Of a DNA stretch of 64,000 nt, positions 60,652 through 64,000 are shown one piece after another (the first letter of the stretch is position 1; each line of letters begins with the position of its first letter). Both the position numbers and the translations under genes were made by a program. The notes below the pieces were generated by a model that was given only the letters and a program-made list of their open reading frames with translations, was not told where the DNA came from and did not search any database. The DNA comes from Cellulophaga lytica DSM 7489 (GTDB lineage: Bacteria > Bacteroidota > Bacteroidia > Flavobacteriales > Flavobacteriaceae): assembly GCF_000190595.1 (NCBI RefSeq), contig NC_015167.1, positions 663,501 to 727,500 on the forward strand, in the 5' to 3' direction.

Positions 60652-61422
60652 ATGGAAATTAAAAGAGTAGTTGTAAAAGTAGGTACTAACGTTCTTACAA
60701 ATAAAGATAACAGAATTTTAGGTCCAATTTTAAAAGAACTTGTACGACAAATATCTGTTTTATATGAAAGAGATATTATGGTTGTACTAGTTTCATCTGG
60801 CTCTGCTATAGCAGGAAAAGAAATTTTAGGAGAGACTAATATTACTGACAAATCTACTAGAAGACAGGTATATTCTTCCGTTGGACAGCCAAGACTAATG
60901 AGGCACTATTACAGCCTTTTTAGCGATTATGGTATGCGTTGCGCCCAAGTTTTAGCAACTAAAAGAGATTTTGATTTGGGTGTACATAGAGATAATATGA
61001 TTAATTGTTATGAAGGTTTACTATCTGAAGGCATAATACCAATTGCCAATGAAGATGATGCCGTTTCTGTAACAATGTCTATGTTTTCTGATAATGATGA
61101 ATTAGCAAGTTTAGTTGCAGAGTTAATTGATGCAGACAGACTTATTATTTTATCTGATACAGATGGCTTATACACTGGGCATCCTGATGATGAAAACTCT
61201 AAAAAAATTAGTGAGGTTACTTATGACCAAGATGTAGAAAAATATGTAAAAGCCAGTGGCAAAAAAGAAGGCGAAGGCCGTGGCGGTATGGCATCTAAAT
61301 TAAAAATAGCAAAAAGTACCGCTAAAAAAGAGATTCCTACTTACATAGCAAATGGAAAAAAACAAAATGTTATTGTAGATATTATTGATAATAAAAAGAT
61401 AGGAACAAAATTTATTCATTAA
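60652..61422 (+). CDS. proB: Glutamate 5-kinase without PUA domain
   Basis: First step of proline synthesis: phosphorylates glutamate. 256 residues of amino-acid kinase fold: RVVVKVGTNVLTN, VVLVSSGSAIAGKEIL, IPIANEDDAVS, FSDNDELASLVAELIDADRLIILSDTDGLYTGHP, and GRGGMASKLKIAKST. E. coli ProB has about 367 residues with a C-terminal PUA domain; this domain is missing here. Compact forms are known, and feedback inhibition may differ. Located between proC and proA in one operon. Confidence 0.94.
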   Translation: MEIKRVVVKVGTNVLTNKDNRILGPILKELVRQISVLYERDIMVVLVSSGSAIAGKEILGETNITDKSTRRQVYSSVGQPRLMRHYYSLFSDYGMRCAQVLATKRDFDLGVHRDNMINCYEGLLSEGIIPIANEDDAVSVTMSMFSDNDELASLVAELIDADRLIILSDTDGLYTGHPDDENSKKISEVTYDQDVEKYVKASGKKEGEGRGGMASKLKIAKSTAKKEIPTYIANGKKQNVIVDIIDNKKIGTKFIH

Positions 61423-61433
61423 AATAAAAATAT

Positions 61434-62633
61434 ATGAAATTATTAAGCTCCAAAATAAAAAATAACGTTCTAGAATCAATGATTAAAATTATTGACAATG
61501 ACAGAGATAAAATTCTAGAAGCGAATAAAAAAGACATTGAAGCTTTTAACAAAGAAGATCAGGCATTATTAGACCGTTTAATTGTTAACAACAGTAAAAT
61601 AGACGGTATGATAAAAGCTATAGCAGAAGTAAAGCAACAAGAAGACCCCGTTGGCAAAGAAATATCTAACCTAACTTTAGATAGTGGCCTAGTGGTTACC
61701 AACAAAACAGCTCCATTTGGAACCATTCTTATTATATATGAATCTAGACCAGATGTTACTATTGAAGCTGCTGTTTTAGCCTTTAAAGCTAACAACAAAA
61801 TTTTACTAAAAGGTGGTAAAGAAGCACTGCATAGTAATACAATTTTAGAAAAATGTTGGCATAGAGCTTTAGAAGAAAATAATGTTTCTAAAGACTGGAT
61901 AAAACTATTGCATTTACAAAGAGAAGAAACGCAAGAGTTTTTAAAAAATCCTCCGGAAAAGCTAGATTTAATTGTTCCTAGAGGTGGTGAGCGTTTAATT
62001 AAATTTGTAAAAGATAATGCTAGTTGCGCTGTACTTGTAAGCGGCCGTGGCAACAACTTTTTGTATGTAGCCCAAGATGCAGATTGGACCAAAACAATTA
62101 ATGTTATTGTTAATGCAAAAACGCATAAAATATCGGGCTGTAATGCGTTAGATAAAGTGCTAATAAATAAAAACATTAATGATTACGAAGCTAAAGTAAA
62201 AGAACTAGAAGTAGTTTTAAAACAACTTAATGTTAGCATAGTTACAGATAATAATATAGCCAACTTAATACCAGAAAATGAAAAAATTACTGCTGATGAT
62301 ATTTGGTATCAAGAGTTTTTAGCTCTCAAAATTCTTATAGCAGAAGTTAGTGGTATTGACGATGCAATAGAAAAAATTAATACTTATTCTGGCGGACACT
62401 CTGCTTCAATTTTAACAGAGGACACTAAAAAAGCAACAACATTTATGCAACAGGTAGATAGTGCTGCGGTTTACCACAATGCATCTACTAGGTTTACAGA
62501 TGGTGGACAAATGGGAGTGGGTGCTGAACTAGCTATTAGTACAGATAAACTACACCACAGAGGTCCACTTGGCTTAAAACAATTAGTTACAAATAAATAT
62601 TATGTATTTGGAGACGGGCACATAAGAGACTAA
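61434..62633 (+). CDS. proA: Gamma-glutamyl phosphate reductase
   Basis: Second step: reduces gamma-glutamyl phosphate with NADPH to the semialdehyde. 399 residues with the aldehyde dehydrogenase fold: PFGTILIIYESRPDVTIEAA, LKGGKEALHSN, LIVPRGGERLIKFVKDNASCAVL, and NAKTHKISGCNALDKVL with the catalytic Cys. FTDGGQMGVGAELAIST and HHRGPLGLKQLVTNKYYVFGDGHIR complete it. The operon proC-proB-proA can make proline from glutamate, while pruA acts in the opposite direction. Confidence 0.95.
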   Translation: MKLLSSKIKNNVLESMIKIIDNDRDKILEANKKDIEAFNKEDQALLDRLIVNNSKIDGMIKAIAEVKQQEDPVGKEISNLTLDSGLVVTNKTAPFGTILIIYESRPDVTIEAAVLAFKANNKILLKGGKEALHSNTILEKCWHRALEENNVSKDWIKLLHLQREETQEFLKNPPEKLDLIVPRGGERLIKFVKDNASCAVLVSGRGNNFLYVAQDADWTKTINVIVNAKTHKISGCNALDKVLINKNINDYEAKVKELEVVLKQLNVSIVTDNNIANLIPENEKITADDIWYQEFLALKILIAEVSGIDDAIEKINTYSGGHSASILTEDTKKATTFMQQVDSAAVYHNASTRFTDGGQMGVGAELAISTDKLHHRGPLGLKQLVTNKYYVFGDGHIRD

Positions 62634-62658
62634 GTAAAAACTGGTTTATTTTACTACA

Positions 62659-62700
62659 AAAAAAGAGACTATTTCTAAGCTTAGAAATAGTCTCTTTTTT
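62659..62700. terminator. Terminator after proA (perfect palindrome)
   Basis: A perfect 42-base palindrome: AAAAAAGAGACTATTTCTAA and its complement, centre at 62679/62680, flanked by A- and T-runs. It terminates on either strand. Confidence 0.9.
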
Positions 62701-62874
62701 ATTTTCATCAAATAGCTAACACTACCAAATTCTCTGTTATTTAACAAATTGTTAACAATTTGAACTTAAAGCCATACTTTTTCTTAAGATATTCATAAAT
62801 AAAAAATTCTAAAAATCTAAAATAGCATTCAGTTCGTAAAACTAACAGAGAACAGAGTTAAAAACTATAAAATT

Positions 62875-64000
62875 ATGAACACTATACCTATGCTATTAAA
62901 AACTTCATATCAAAAGACTGCAACAATTTTTCAAGATTTTAAAATGTCTGTAGACGAAAAAGTAAGCGCCTCTAAAGAAAATAATTCTTTGGCTATATTA
63001 GTTTTAGCAACAACCTTTTTACTGTTGTTAGGTTCTATTTACTATATGGTAACTTTTCAAAACGATTTTCTTCAGTTTAACCAAAGCAGAACAAACTCTA
63101 CTTTTGGTTTAATTTTTATGGTTATTGCTACTACATTATTAGTATTTAAAGTTGCCTTTTTTCTTTTTGTATTATATAGATATTTTAAATATAAACCTAT
63201 AGCATCTGTTTCTGATGATAAGTTACCAAGAGTAACTGTTATTGTACCTGCTTACAATGAAGGCAAACAAGTACATGACACTTTAGTTAGTTTAATAAAT
63301 AGCGATTTCCCTAAAGAAAAATTACAATTAATATCTATTGATGATGGTAGTGCTGATGACACTTGGGATTGGATGAAAAAAGCCAAACAACAACTAGGAG
63401 AAAGTGTAGAAATTTACCAACAGCCAGAGAATAAAGGCAAAAGACACGCATTATACCGTGGTTTTAATTTAGGAACTGGAGATGTTTTTGTTACTGTAGA
63501 TAGTGACTCTATAGTAGACGCAGATACTCTACGTAATTTAGTTAGTCCGTTTGTTGTTAATGAAAAAGTTGGTGCCGTAGCTGGTAATATTAGAGTTTTA
63601 AACAAAGCAAAAGCATTAATCCCTAAAATGCTAGACGTAAGTTTTGTTTTAAGTTTTGAGTTTGTGCGTTCTGCAGAGAGTACATTAAATTCAGTTTTAT
63701 GCACACCTGGTGCTTTAGCAGCATACCGTAGTTCTGCTGTTTTTAAAGTATTACCTATGTGGATAAACCAAACCTTTATGGGAAAACCTTCAGATATTGG
63801 TGAAGACAGAGCTATGACAAATATGATTTTAAAAGAAGGCAATCACGTGCTTTTTCAAAGAAATGCAAATGCATATACTAATGTTCCTGAAAAATACAAA
63901 GGCCTATATAAAATGTTTATTAGATGGGGAAGAAGTAATGTACGTGAAAATATAGAAATGGCTAAATACGTATTTACAAACTTTAGAAAAGAATCTAAAG
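62875..64000 (+). CDS. Family 2 processive glycosyltransferase, N-terminal part (cut by window edge)
   Basis: Open from the ATG at 62875 to the window edge (375 codons). Two membrane segments come first (about 43-65 and 80-105). A GT2 catalytic domain follows: RVTVIVPAYNEGKQ, IDDGSADDT at about 155, and TVDSDSIVDADT at about 208 (DxD). GEDRAMTNM at about 309 (the ED motif) and FIRWGRSNVREN at about 350, in place of QxxRW, complete it. The arrangement resembles hyaluronan, chitin-oligosaccharide (NodC) and PgaC synthases. A processive polysaccharide synthase exporting through the inner membrane is likely; the sugar cannot be told. Confidence 0.88.
   Translation, partial: MNTIPMLLKTSYQKTATIFQDFKMSVDEKVSASKENNSLAILVLATTFLLLLGSIYYMVTFQNDFLQFNQSRTNSTFGLIFMVIATTLLVFKVAFFLFVLYRYFKYKPIASVSDDKLPRVTVIVPAYNEGKQVHDTLVSLINSDFPKEKLQLISIDDGSADDTWDWMKKAKQQLGESVEIYQQPENKGKRHALYRGFNLGTGDVFVTVDSDSIVDADTLRNLVSPFVVNEKVGAVAGNIRVLNKAKALIPKMLDVSFVLSFEFVRSAESTLNSVLCTPGALAAYRSSAVFKVLPMWINQTFMGKPSDIGEDRAMTNMILKEGNHVLFQRNANAYTNVPEKYKGLYKMFIRWGRSNVRENIEMAKYVFTNFRKESK

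Noticed and set aside
61559..62176. 205-codon minus-strand frame in proA
   Set aside because: It is antisense to a full-length, clearly conserved proA and has no family resemblance.

Overview
The window looks like chromosome of a marine-type member of the Flavobacteriaceae (Bacteroidota). The evidence is low GC, promoters of the Bacteroidota TAnnTTTG type instead of clear Shine-Dalgarno sites, gliding/type IX secretion (T9SS) genes (porT, T9SS plug protein, type B C-terminal sorting domains), a complete Na+-translocating NADH:quinone reductase operon, and many families typical of the class (DUF3667, CarboxypepD_reg-like proteins, a DUF6747-like micro-protein). I found no tRNA, rRNA, CRISPR array, insertion sequence or prophage. 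Genus is not determined.

Layout. 1-2353 (minus): four tandem secreted paralogs with a CarboxypepD_reg-like domain, the last cut by the window edge. 2501-3193: peptidase E. 3323-18496: a 15-kb block of secreted proteins built from phage-tail-fibre-like repeats. It has two modules, each a repeat/fibre-like protein followed within a few bases by a protein with a T9SS type B sorting domain (3323-7364 and 16419-18496). These flank a giant 2823-residue repeat protein (7733-16204) whose 345-bp and 375-bp repeats are nearly identical at DNA level. This is the most unusual region of the window.

18528-25642: acetyltransferase, M15 and M48 peptidases, a 55-residue membrane peptide, a secreted ankyrin protein, gpmI, map, a DUF3667 membrane protein and a methyltransferase. 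25644-34341 (minus): apbE with a 119-residue companion, two further secreted ankyrin proteins, and nqrABCDEF; ApbE would flavinylate NqrB and NqrC. Two of the three ankyrin genes share a spaced upstream block resembling an ECF-sigma promoter. The third has a LytTR-type direct repeat instead.

34525-45818: T9SS plug protein, apaG, pruA, a 41-residue basic peptide, rsmG, fatty acid desaturase, aspartate aminotransferase, an RluA-type pseudouridine synthase with no ATG/GTG/TTG at its expected start, a second DUF3667 protein, a YhhN protein, a ChaN-like protein and an NTF2-like protein. 45784-48625 (minus): trkA-trkH potassium uptake. 48913-53681: menaquinone methyltransferase, porT, an RNA methyltransferase and a BamA/TamA-like lipoprotein. 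53740-58654: fbaA, accD (zinc ribbon lost), rpsO and pnp with a hairpin-rich leader. 58803-62633: VWA lipoprotein and the proline operon proC-proB-proA. The window ends inside a family 2 processive glycosyltransferase.
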